Positions 9,401-18,176 of a stretch of DNA of 64,000 nucleotides are shown here, one piece after another (position 1 is the first letter of the stretch; the number at the start of each line of letters is the position of its first letter). The stretch lies in contig NZ_CP017147.1 in NCBI RefSeq assembly GCF_001741865.1, forward strand, positions 6,191,001 to 6,255,000, read 5' to 3'. The notes under the pieces were generated by a model. It was not told where the DNA came from, searched no databases, and worked only from the letters and a program-made list of their open reading frames with translations. Source of the stretch: Bosea vaviloviae. Its GTDB lineage: Bacteria; Pseudomonadota; Alphaproteobacteria; Rhizobiales; Beijerinckiaceae. The position numbers and the translations under genes are program-made.

Positions 9401-9603
9401 TCTCGACCGGCAACATCTACGTCAACCGCAACATCATCGGCGCGGTCGTCGGCGCGCAACCCTTCGGCGGTCATGGCCTCTCGGGCACCGGCCCCAAGGC
9501 CGGCGGGCCGAACTACCTGATGCGCTTTGCCACCGAGCAGACCGTGACGGTGAACACGGCCGCCGCCGGCGGCAATGCCAGCCTGATCGCCATGGGGGAG
9601 TGA
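6484..9603 (+). CDS. putA: Bifunctional proline dehydrogenase / pyrroline-5-carboxylate dehydrogenase PutA
   Basis: A 1039-residue bifunctional enzyme oxidising L-proline to glutamate with FAD and NAD. The N-terminal half holds the alpha domain and the proline dehydrogenase barrel, with LVKGAYWD and the flavin-side motif LRPRIIPQFATHNALT. The C-terminal half is aldehyde dehydrogenase class: CIAPWNFPLAIF, FTGSTATARAI, the general-base glutamate in IAETGG (Glu796) and the nucleophile in AGQRCSAL (Cys830). The ATG at 6484 has GGAG seven bases upstream; an in-frame ATG at 6424 has none. The ribbon-helix-helix DNA-binding domain of enteric PutA is absent, consistent with the separate Lrp-type regulator. 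Confidence 0.95.
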   Translation: MATAAPRFVEAPALSAFRVPYAEDDGATAATLLTGARREPAAKARIDARATELIEAIRTRKVGLGGIEELLREYSLSTKEGLALMVLAEALLRVPDAATADRLIEDKLGQGDFANHESKSDAFLVSASAWALGITARVIQPGETPTGIIGSLAKRLGVPTVRTATRQAMRVMGNHFVLGQTIEEALKRAGSKTGKLYRYSFDMLGEGARTQADADRYLASYSAAIDAIGRSAGNEPLPNRPGISVKLSALHPRYDATNHERVLAELTPKVIKLAQQAKSYDLNFTIDAEEADRLELSLDVIDAVVADASLAGWDGFGLAIQAYQKRASAVIDHIAALAEAHGRRMMVRLVKGAYWDTELKRAQERGLADYPVFTRKAMTDLNYEACAAQLLRLRPRIIPQFATHNALTVASVAEMAGDAENFEFQRLHGMGEALYEKLLADKAGYACRTYAPVGGHQDLLAYLVRRLLENGANSSFVSVSGDPDVPVAQLLVPPADLIGNAGAARHRRIPLPADLYGPSRKNSAGVELGHAESLDALLAEIAAATAKPFPDASPIIDGKAVGGTPRPVLSPIDGKAIGTVAEADAALAGRAMLAAKAGFDDWNRTPARTRAAALRKAADLMEAKRGLLLALLQAEAGKTLDDAISEVREAVDFCRYYAAEAEAKFAMPTALPGPTGEENRLILRGRGPFLCIAPWNFPLAIFAGQVAAALVAGNSVVAKPAPQTPLIATVTVRLLHEAGVPVSALHLTPGDGALGAALVAHPAVAGVAFTGSTATARAINRALAAKDGPIVPLIAETGGLNAMIVDATALAEQVADDVVMSAFRSAGQRCSALRLLVVQEDVADKMVEMITGAGGELKLGDPRRIETHIGPVIDAAAKQRLDSHVEAMRKLGRIVWAGDAPALGGTFVAPHVVALNSIAELDREHFGPILHVVRWKSGQLDKVIEAIEATGYGLTLGVHSRIETTVEEVVSRLSTGNIYVNRNIIGAVVGAQPFGGHGLSGTGPKAGGPNYLMRFATEQTVTVNTAAAGGNASLIAMGE

Positions 9604-9606
9604 CAG

Positions 9607-9625
9607 GAGGGGCCATAGGCCCCTC
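9607..9625. terminator. Hairpin between convergent putA and OYE genes
   Basis: Perfect 8-base stem GAGGGGCC, ATA loop, GGCCCCTC, directly after the putA stop and before the end of the convergent reductase gene. Only a short TT follows, so intrinsic termination is probable but not strong. Confidence 0.6.
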
Positions 9626-9643
9626 TTGCATCACTTCCTTGCA

Positions 9644-10744
9644 TCACGCCGCGCGGTAGCGCGACAGCCAGTGGGCGTAGGGCGCCGGCAGCGTCTTCCA
9701 GGCTGCATCCTCGATGCCCAGCGCCTTTGCCGCCGCATAGGGCCAGTGCGGGTCGGCCAGCAGCGGCCGGCCGAGCGTGACGAGATCGACCTTGCCCTCG
9801 CGCACCAGCGCATCGGCCTGCTCGGGCTGGCTGATGTACCAGCTCGTCGAGGCCGGAAGGCCGCTCTCGCGCCGCACACGCTCGGCAACGGGCGCCAGGA
9901 AGGCCGGCCCCCACGGAATCTTGGCCTCGTTGGTCGAGAAGCCGATGCTGACATCGATGAAGTCGAGCCCCTCGGCCTTGAGGCGCTTCACCAGTTCAAT
10001 GGCCTCGACCAGCGTCTCCTCGTCCTGCCCGTCATACTCGATCACGCCGAGCCGGGCCGAGAGCGGGCGATCCTCCGGCCAGACCTTGCGGACCGCCACA
10101 AGCGTCTCGATCAGGAAGCGGGCGCGGTTCTCGAAGCTGCCGCCATAGGCGTCGTCGCGCTTGTTGGCGTGGCGCGACAGGAAGCTCTGCGCCAGATAGC
10201 CATGGGCGAAATGCAGCTTCAGCCACTGGATGCCGATATCGCGGGCCCGCTCCGCCGCCGCGACGAAATCGCCGCGCACGCGCTCGATATCAGCCAGCGT
10301 CATTGCCCGCGGCACACGCCCGAGGCCGCCGCCCTGAGCGACGGCGGACGGCGCGATCGTCTCCCAGCCGCTTGGGTCGCCTGCCGGGATATGGTCGTCG
10401 CCTTCCCAGGGAAGGTTGGCGCTGGCCTTGCGGCCGGCATGGCCGATCTGGATGCCGGCGACCGCACCGGCCTTGCGCATCTCGGCGACGATCGGCGCCA
10501 GCGCTTCGGCCTGCGTGTCGTTCCACAGCCCAAGACAGGCAGGCGTGATCCGCCCCTCCGGCGAGACACCGGTGGCTTCGATGACGACGAGGCCGGCACC
10601 GCCTCGCGCCAGCCCGGCGAGATGGGCGCGGTGCCATTCATTGGCGACGCCGTCCTGCGCCGAATACTGGCACATCGGCGAGGTCACGATGCGGTTGCGA
10701 AGGGTGACGTTCTTCAGGCTGAAGGGGTCGAAAAGACCGGGCAT
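9644..10744 (-). CDS. NADH:flavin oxidoreductase, old yellow enzyme family (YqjM/XenA class)
   Basis: A 366-residue FMN-dependent TIM-barrel ene-reductase. The start LFDPFSLKNVTLRNRIVTSPMCQYSA carries the SPMCQYS motif of thermophilic-like class II enzymes, whose cysteine tunes the flavin. IQIGHAGRKAS and a LKLHFAHGYLAQSFLS active-site segment follow; the closing VTLGRPLLADP binds the FMN phosphate. Relatives reduce activated C=C bonds in enones, nitro compounds and xenobiotic electrophiles. A divergent ArsR regulator with a shared 87-base promoter region suggests the gene is induced by an electrophile or thiol-reactive signal, which is inference. Confidence 0.92.
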   Translation of the reverse strand: MPGLFDPFSLKNVTLRNRIVTSPMCQYSAQDGVANEWHRAHLAGLARGGAGLVVIEATGVSPEGRITPACLGLWNDTQAEALAPIVAEMRKAGAVAGIQIGHAGRKASANLPWEGDDHIPAGDPSGWETIAPSAVAQGGGLGRVPRAMTLADIERVRGDFVAAAERARDIGIQWLKLHFAHGYLAQSFLSRHANKRDDAYGGSFENRARFLIETLVAVRKVWPEDRPLSARLGVIEYDGQDEETLVEAIELVKRLKAEGLDFIDVSIGFSTNEAKIPWGPAFLAPVAERVRRESGLPASTSWYISQPEQADALVREGKVDLVTLGRPLLADPHWPYAAAKALGIEDAAWKTLPAPYAHWLSRYRAA

Positions 10745-10770
10745 TGAGCGGCTCCGCGCTAAGGGGGTTT

Positions 10771-10801
10771 GATTATTCGATAGTTCGATATTTTTCGAAA
10801 T
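10771..10801. promoter_or_regulatory. Candidate ArsR operator between OYE and arsR genes
   Basis: Two direct TTCGATA copies (10776-10782 and 10784-10790), eight bases apart, followed by TTTTTCGAAA. The AT-rich motif cluster lies at the centre of the divergent promoter region and is a likely binding site for the adjacent ArsR protein. Confidence 0.45.
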
Positions 10802-10831
10802 TTGGCAACATCAAAACCCTGTGATAGGCTC

Positions 10832-11143
10832 ATGATCATGCGACATGCCCGCCTGCCTGCTTCGGAAGAGATCGCGATCGAGGACGTCTTTCACGCGTTG
10901 AGCGATCCGTTTCGGCTGGAGATCGTCTGCAGACTGGCAGCCGAAGGCGAAGCGAGCTGCCAGGCGCTCGAAGGCGATCGTCCGAAATCCAGCGTCTCCC
11001 ATCATTTCCGCGTCCTGCGCGAAGCCGGGCTGATCCGGACGCGTAACGAGGGCGCGACACGGATGAACGCATTGCGTCGGGAGGACATCGAGCGCCGTTT
11101 CCCAGGGCTGCTTTCCTGTGTTCTCTCGGCCCGCGCCGACTGA
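10832..11143 (+). CDS. ArsR-family transcriptional regulator
   Basis: About 103 residues with a winged helix-turn-helix: FHALSDPFRLEIVCRLA, then SSVSHHFRVLREAGLI as recognition helix, then a wing ending NALRREDIERRFPGLL. There is no CxC metal-binding motif on helix 3; the cysteines present (residues near CRLAAEGEASCQAL) are spaced differently. So it is more likely a redox or ligand sensor than a metal sensor. The first possible start is TTG at 10802, but ATG at 10832 is preferred because homology begins there; ATG at 10838 is also possible. It is divergent from the OYE reductase, its probable target. Confidence 0.85.
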   Translation: MIMRHARLPASEEIAIEDVFHALSDPFRLEIVCRLAAEGEASCQALEGDRPKSSVSHHFRVLREAGLIRTRNEGATRMNALRREDIERRFPGLLSCVLSARAD

Positions 11144-11212
11144 GATTCTCGCTCACCCGGCCGAACCAGGAGGCCCGTTTCACTCCTCGACGCGGTGTCT
11201 TAAGCTCGCCGG

Positions 11213-11743
11213 ATGGACCTCCCTTATCGCTCCAATGTCGGCATCGCCCTGTTCAATGCCGACGGCCTCGTCTTCGCCGGCCGCTCGCACAGCGCCGGCC
11301 CGGAGATCGTGCAGCCTGGTTTCGACTGGCAGATGCCGCAAGGCGGCATCGATCCCGACGAGGACATCGTCGCGGCAGCGCGCCGCGAGCTCACTGAGGA
11401 AACAGGCGTGACGAGCGCCACGGTCCTTGCGGTGACGCAGGATTGGTGGACTTACGACTTCCCGCCCTATGACGGCCCGGCGCATAAGCTCTGCGCCTTC
11501 AAGGGCCAGCGACAGCGCTGGGTCGCCTTCCGCCTCAAAGGGCAAGACAGCGAGATCGACATCACCCGCCCCAATGGCGACGAGCCGGCCGAGTTCAGCG
11601 AGTGGGCCTGGATACCGCTTGCTGAGATGCCGGCGCGCATCGTGCCGTTCAAGCGCCCGGTCTATGAGCGTGTCGTGCAAGCCTTCTCGCACGTCGCCGC
11701 GCCCCATCATTTTGCCGCGCCTAGTGTCTCGACATCACCCTGA
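11213..11743 (+). CDS. rppH: RNA pyrophosphohydrolase RppH (Nudix)
   Basis: A 176-residue Nudix hydrolase. The Nudix box is GGIDPDEDIVAAARRELTEETGV (key residues G, E in REL, EE, G), preceded by WQMPQGG. The YRSNVGIALFN start and the RWVAFRLKG and FSEWAWIPL segments match alphaproteobacterial RppH, which removes pyrophosphate from 5' ends of mRNA to trigger decay; some relatives hydrolyse dinucleoside polyphosphates. It sits downstream of the convergent atp operon, a common arrangement in rhizobia. Single-gene unit or with the VOC gene 17 bases downstream. Confidence 0.92.
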   Translation: MDLPYRSNVGIALFNADGLVFAGRSHSAGPEIVQPGFDWQMPQGGIDPDEDIVAAARRELTEETGVTSATVLAVTQDWWTYDFPPYDGPAHKLCAFKGQRQRWVAFRLKGQDSEIDITRPNGDEPAEFSEWAWIPLAEMPARIVPFKRPVYERVVQAFSHVAAPHHFAAPSVSTSP

Positions 11744-11760
11744 CTGCCCAGGAGACTGCG

Positions 11761-12141
11761 ATGAGCCTGATCAGCTTCGACCATTGCGTCATTCACGTCT
11801 CCGACTGGGAGCGCTCGAATGCCTTCTACCGCGACGTGATCGGAGCCGAGATCCTCCCCAACGGCGCAGGCTTCGTCTATCGCGTCGGCGCAGCGCAATT
11901 GAACTGCCATGGACCGGGCCTGAACCCGGTCCCGGTCGCGCGCCTGCCGGTGCCGCCTGGCGGCAGCGATCTCTGCTTCACCTGGGCGGGGCCGATCGCC
12001 GACGCGATCGCGCATCTGGAGACGCGGACGGTCGCGATCGAGCTCGGCCCGGTTCCGCGCTTCGGCCGCGGCGGCCCGGGAACCAGCGTCTATTTCCGCG
12101 ATCCTGACGGCTCGCTGCTGGAGTTCATCAGCTACGCATGA
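11761..12141 (+). CDS. VOC-family protein (glyoxalase/bleomycin-resistance fold)
   Basis: A 126-residue single VOC module: FDHCVIHVSDWERSNAFYRDVIGAE at the start (histidine ligand near residue 8) and VYFRDPDGSLLEFISYA at the end (glutamate ligand). These two positions are the usual metal-binding residues, so it may be a metal-dependent lyase, isomerase or dioxygenase, or a resistance binder. A clear AGGAGA precedes the ATG. It is the last gene before a shared terminator. No substrate is evident. Confidence 0.85.
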   Translation: MSLISFDHCVIHVSDWERSNAFYRDVIGAEILPNGAGFVYRVGAAQLNCHGPGLNPVPVARLPVPPGGSDLCFTWAGPIADAIAHLETRTVAIELGPVPRFGRGGPGTSVYFRDPDGSLLEFISYA

Positions 12142-12165
12142 AAAAGGCCGCTCGCGCGGCCTTTT
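12142..12165. terminator. Bidirectional terminator between VOC gene and atpC
   Basis: Perfect 10-base stem AAAAGGCCGC, TCGC loop, GCGGCCTTTT. The A-run and T-run flank the GC stem on both strands, so it can terminate both the VOC transcript and the atp operon. Confidence 0.88.
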
Positions 12166-12192
12166 GACAGTCTCTGATGTAAAGGCTGGTGC

Positions 12193-12609
12193 CTACGCCG
12201 CCTTGCGGCCCTCGAAGACGTGCTTGAACTCGCGCAGCTGCACCAGAACGTCGTGGAGGCGCTTGCGCTCGTCTTCGTCATGCGTGCCGGCGAGCTTGGT
12301 CTCAGCGGTCAGGATCTCCTTGTCGAGAACGGCGGTATCGACGTCCTCGATGAAGTTCGCCTGCTCGGCCAGGATCGTCGTCGCGGCATGGTTGACCTCG
12401 ACGAGGCCGCCATTGACGAAGAATTCCTTGCCGTTGCTGCCATCGGTCTGGGTGAAGACGATGCCCGCCTTCAGCGTGGCAACCAGCGGCGCATGGCCTG
12501 CGAGCACGGTGATTTCACCCTCGACGGACGGGATGATGACGCTGACGACATCGCCCGAGAACAGGATGCGCTCAGGCGAGACGAGTTCGAACTTGAAGGT
12601 CTGTGCCAT
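12193..12609 (-). CDS. atpC: ATP synthase F1 epsilon subunit
   Basis: A 138-residue epsilon subunit. It begins with the standard beta-sandwich FKFELVSPERILFSGDVVSVIIPSVEGEITVLAGHAPLV and ends with the helical region (AETKLAGTHDEDERKRLHDVLVQLRE). It is part of the central rotor stalk, linking the c-ring to gamma and inhibiting ATP hydrolysis. It is last in atpHAGDC and is separated from atpD by a palindromic repeat of about 90 bases, unlike the tight spacing elsewhere in the operon. Confidence 0.97.
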   Translation of the reverse strand: MAQTFKFELVSPERILFSGDVVSVIIPSVEGEITVLAGHAPLVATLKAGIVFTQTDGSNGKEFFVNGGLVEVNHAATTILAEQANFIEDVDTAVLDKEILTAETKLAGTHDEDERKRLHDVLVQLREFKHVFEGRKAA

Positions 12610-12619
12610 GTTTTTCCTC

Positions 12620-12709
12620 GCGAATGGCGAATGGCGAATGGCGAGTAGCTTTCAGCTACAGAGCCTTTCCGCCGATTTCCATTCGCTACTCCCTATTCGC
12701 CATTCGCCC
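12620..12709. repeat. Palindromic repeat family G between atpD and atpC
   Basis: Left arm: GCGAATGGCGAATGGCGAAT, a tandem of a 7-base unit, followed by GGCGAGTAGC. Right arm: ATTCGCTACTCCCTATTCGCC and then ATTCGCC, the inverted form. The centre also has a TAGCTTTCAGCTA hairpin. Transcribed, it forms a long imperfect stem within the atp mRNA. Confidence 0.88.
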
Positions 12710-12710
12710 C

Positions 12711-15108
<2,398 letters not shown>

Positions 15109-15152
15109 CGACGATCCTCATATTGGCGGAGCGCTGAGCGCCCCGCGCGGCC

Positions 15153-16682
15153 TCAGGCGAACGACTTGGCGTAGTCCGTGACGAGATCCTTCAGCTTCGC
15201 GGCATTCGCGTCCGAAAGATCCTTGGTCTTGCCGATCTCAGTCAGCAGGTCGGCATGCTTGCCGCGCACCAGCGCCAGCAGCCCGTCCTCGAAGGCACGG
15301 ACCTTGTTGACCGGAAGCGGGTCGAGATAGCCGTTGACGCCGGCATAGATCACGACCGTCTGCTCTTCCATCTTCAGCGGCGAAAACTGTGCCTGCTTCA
15401 GGAGCTCGGTCAGGCGGGCGCCGCGGTTGAGCAGGCGCTGGGTGACCGCGTCGAGATCGGAACCGAACTGCGCGAAGGCGGCCATCTCGCGATACTGCGC
15501 GAGCTCGCCCTTGATCTTGCCGGCAACCTTCTTGGTCGCCTTGGTCTGCGCGGCCGAACCGACGCGCGACACCGAAAGGCCGACGTTCACGGCCGGGCGG
15601 ATGCCCTGGTAGAACAGGTCGGTCTCGAGGAAGATCTGGCCGTCGGTGATCGAGATCACATTGGTCGGGATATAGGCCGAGACGTCGTTGGCCTGCGTCT
15701 CGATAACCGGCAGCGCCGTCAGCGAACCATTGCCGGCAGCATCGCCCATCTTGGCGGCGCGCTCGAGCAGGCGGGAGTGGAGATAGAACACGTCGCCGGG
15801 ATAGGCTTCGCGGCCCGGCGGGCGGCGCAGCAAGAGCGACATCTGGCGGTAGGCGACGGCCTGCTTCGACAGATCGTCATAGATGATGACGGCATGCATG
15901 CCGTTGTCGCGGAAATACTCGCCCATGGCGCAGCCGGCGAAGGGCGCCAGGAACTGCATCGGGGCAGCGTCGGACGCGGTCGCGGCGACGACGATCGAAT
16001 ATTCCAGCGCGCCGCGCTCTTCGAGCACCTTCACGAACTGGGCGACGGTGGAGCGCTTCTGGCCGATGGCGACATAGACGCAGTAGAGCTTCTGGCTCTC
16101 ATCCGTGCCTTCGTTGTTGGCCTTCTGGTTCAGGATCGTGTCGAGCGCCACGGCGGTCTTGCCGGTCTGGCGGTCGCCGATGATCAGTTCGCGCTGGCCG
16201 CGGCCGATCGGGATCAGGGCGTCGATCGCCTTGAGGCCGGTCGCCATCGGCTCATGCACCGACTTGCGCGGGATGATGCCGGGCGCCTTGACGTCGACGC
16301 GGGCGCGGGCCTTGGCCTTGATCGGGCCCTTGCCGTCGATCGGGTTGCCGAGCGCGTCGACGACGCGGCCGAGCAGCTCCTTGCCGACCGGCACGTCCAC
16401 GATCGCGCCGGTGCGCTTGACCGTCTGGCCTTCCTTGATCTCGCGGTCGGAACCGAAGATCACGACGCCGACATTGTCGCTCTCGAGGTTGAGCGCCATG
16501 CCGCGCACGCCGCTCTCGAACTCGACCATCTCACCGGCCTGGACCTTGTCGAGGCCGTAGACGCGGGCGATGCCGTCGCCGACGGAGAGAACCTGGCCGA
16601 CCTCGGTGACGGAGGCTTCGGACCCAAAGTTAGAAATCTGGGCCTTCAGGATCGCGGAGATTTCAGCGGGGCGGATTTCCAT
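15153..16682 (-). CDS. atpA: ATP synthase F1 alpha subunit
   Basis: A 509-residue non-catalytic alpha subunit. It starts [16 protein letters not shown], has the P-loop [15 protein letters not shown], the arginine-finger segment [15 protein letters not shown] (seen as [16 protein letters not shown]) and the [18 protein letters not shown] motif. It overlaps the atpH stop by one base (TGATG), so translation is coupled. Together with atpH, G, D and C it forms F1. F0 genes are not in the window, matching the split F0/F1 arrangement of alphaproteobacteria. Confidence 0.98.
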   Translation of the reverse strand: MEIRPAEISAILKAQISNFGSEASVTEVGQVLSVGDGIARVYGLDKVQAGEMVEFESGVRGMALNLESDNVGVVIFGSDREIKEGQTVKRTGAIVDVPVGKELLGRVVDALGNPIDGKGPIKAKARARVDVKAPGIIPRKSVHEPMATGLKAIDALIPIGRGQRELIIGDRQTGKTAVALDTILNQKANNEGTDESQKLYCVYVAIGQKRSTVAQFVKVLEERGALEYSIVVAATASDAAPMQFLAPFAGCAMGEYFRDNGMHAVIIYDDLSKQAVAYRQMSLLLRRPPGREAYPGDVFYLHSRLLERAAKMGDAAGNGSLTALPVIETQANDVSAYIPTNVISITDGQIFLETDLFYQGIRPAVNVGLSVSRVGSAAQTKATKKVAGKIKGELAQYREMAAFAQFGSDLDAVTQRLLNRGARLTELLKQAQFSPLKMEEQTVVIYAGVNGYLDPLPVNKVRAFEDGLLALVRGKHADLLTEIGKTKDLSDANAAKLKDLVTDYAKSFA

Positions 16683-17254
16683 CAGCCGACCTCTTTCATG
16701 GCAAGACGAATTGAATTGAGTTTGGTTTTCAGCGAGGCGTCGACCATGCGGGAATCCATCTTGACGATGAGCCCGCCGATCAGCGTCGGATCGATCTTGA
16801 TCGCGACATCGACATCCTTGCCGGCGACGCCCTTGAGGGCGGACCGGATTTCTTCGACACGCTTGGCCGTGGGCTGTTCAGCGAGCGTGACCTCGGCGCT
16901 GACGATGCCCTTGGCCTCGGCGACGAGGTTGCGATAGCCCTGGATCATGCCCGGCAGCGTGAACAGGCGGCGCTTGCTGGCGACCAGCCCGATGAAGTTC
17001 CCGGCGATGCCGGAGATGCCTGCCTTGGCGAGGATAGCCTTGATCGCGGCGACCTGATCCTCGGCCGAGAAGGCCGGGCTCTCGACCAGCCGGCGCAGAT
17101 CGGCGCTCTCGGCCAGCATCGCGCTGAAGCTGGAAAGGTCGGCGGAAACGGCGTCGATGGCATTGGCCTCGCTCGCCAGCTCGAAGAGCGCCGTGGCGTA
17201 GCGCCCGGCGACGCCCGAAACCAGTACTCGATCCTGCGATCCGCCTTCAGCCAC
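16682..17254 (-). CDS. atpH: ATP synthase F1 delta subunit (OSCP)
   Basis: A 190-residue delta subunit of the peripheral stalk. The N-terminal helical domain includes [19 protein letters not shown] and the C-terminal part has [21 protein letters not shown] and [25 protein letters not shown], of which the IGGLIVK core is the signature. The start is GTG at 17254-17252. It is first gene of the operon; the promoter must lie in the 17255-17673 gap. Confidence 0.96.
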   Translation of the reverse strand: MAEGGSQDRVLVSGVAGRYATALFELASEANAIDAVSADLSSFSAMLAESADLRRLVESPAFSAEDQVAAIKAILAKAGISGIAGNFIGLVASKRRLFTLPGMIQGYRNLVAEAKGIVSAEVTLAEQPTAKRVEEIRSALKGVAGKDVDVAIKIDPTLIGGLIVKMDSRMVDASLKTKLNSIRLAMKEVG

Positions 17255-17673
17255 GCGTCACGTCTCTCGTTCAAAGGACCACACCGGCGACCCCCTGCGA
17301 GGGCGGAGTGCATCGTCCTGGCGCTGCGATGTATCGATCAGGCGAAATGCGCGCTGGCAAGCGCACTTAACACCGAGAATGCGGCGGTGCACTAGCATGC
17401 GATCCGGGGGTGCGCAACCCGAAGAACGCCACAGTTCGGTCTCAATCTGGGGATGGCGCCGGGCGGGCTTTCGCCTCCCCGCGATCAACCATCCATCGGC
17501 TCTCGCCGCTGAGTTGGAGCCCGCCGCCCACCGAGAACCGGTTTCCACTTTTCGACGCCATGCTCTAACTTCGTCGGACGATCGAATACATCGGACCCCG
17601 ACACGGGCTGGATCGATCCCGCTCGCCCGCTGCCGGCCGAAGCATCGGCACAAGCCGGGATACGGAGATCGAG
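17255..17673. other. Intergenic region upstream of atpH and of the secreted protein gene
   Basis: 419 bases without a coding gene. It must contain the atp operon promoter (minus strand) and the promoter of the gene at 17674. On the minus strand a CTTGCC element (17360s) followed 17 bases on by ATCGAT is a weak sigma70-like candidate. A small hairpin GCGCGCTGGCAAGCGCAC lies at about 17353-17370. A repeat fragment (family H) is at 17533-17569. Nothing else was recognised. Confidence 0.5.
17533..17569. repeat. Family H repeat fragment
   Basis: GAGAACCGGTTTCCACTTTT followed by CGACGCCATGCTCTAAC. It is the inverted relative of the GAAAAAGTGGGTCCCGGTTTTT element near 55250. Motifs of this kind are widespread between genes in Hyphomicrobiales (general knowledge, not checked here). 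Confidence 0.6.
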
Positions 17674-18114
17674 ATGGCGCGGAACAGGATCGGTCTCGGG
17701 CTCGTCACGGGCCTTCATATCCTGGTCGGCGCATTTGCCGCAGCCTGGCTGCTCGCGCCGCCAGCGGCCTTCGCCCAGGGTGGAGCGGAGATCCGCTACA
17801 TGCAATTGAATGACGAGACGGTCGGCGGCAGGCGGCTGACCTTCCGCGACAAGACCGTGATCTCGCTCCACAAGAACCACGACTACACCATCTCCGGCCC
17901 GCTCCATGTCGGCTTCTACGAATCGGGCGGCAAGAAGCCGACGCGGGGCAAATGGGAGGTCCGCTACGGCAACACCCTCTATGTGACGATGGAGGACGCC
18001 TCCTCGCGCGCCTGGGTTTTCTTCAAGATCGGCGACAAGCTCTATCTGCGCACGGTGACAGGCGGTGTGCCCAACTTCGGCGACCTCATCCTCAACATCG
18101 CGCCGTTGCGGTGA
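17674..18114 (+). CDS. Small secreted/periplasmic protein, function unknown
   Basis: A 146-residue protein that I cannot assign to a family. Residues 1-35 form a signal peptide (MARNRIGL, hydrophobic core, cleavage at AFA-QGG). The mature 110 residues are rich in beta-strand-like alternation (ISLHKNHDYTISGPLHVGFYESGGKK, first part shown; RGKWEVRYGNTLYVTM) with no cysteine and no catalytic motif. The pattern suggests a small beta-barrel or lipocalin-like periplasmic protein. It lies alone between the divergent atp operon and the convergent priA gene. Confidence 0.7.
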   Translation: MARNRIGLGLVTGLHILVGAFAAAWLLAPPAAFAQGGAEIRYMQLNDETVGGRRLTFRDKTVISLHKNHDYTISGPLHVGFYESGGKKPTRGKWEVRYGNTLYVTMEDASSRAWVFFKIGDKLYLRTVTGGVPNFGDLILNIAPLR

Positions 18115-18128
18115 GGCTGCCGCCCTGA

Positions 18129-18168
18129 GATCACGTCGCATTCGTTTCTAAAAGCCGAGAGCATTGCT
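18129..18168. repeat. Family H repeat fragment before priA 3' end
   Basis: GATCACGTCGCATTCG, 12 bases, then GAGAGCATTGCT. The same two blocks occur in inverse order around the long palindrome at 55276-55345. It fills the gap between the convergent secreted-protein and priA genes. Confidence 0.65.
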
Positions 18169-18176
18169 GTTGCGCC

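Noticed and set aside
12620..12655. Tandem GCGAATG units as a possible CRISPR or satellite
   Set aside because: Only three short units, no spacers, and an inverted partner downstream. It is one arm of a palindromic repeat.
15255..16937. 560-codon open frame antisense to atpA/atpH
   Set aside because: Lies across two conserved ATP synthase genes and is rich in Asp/Arg/Gly with no motif.
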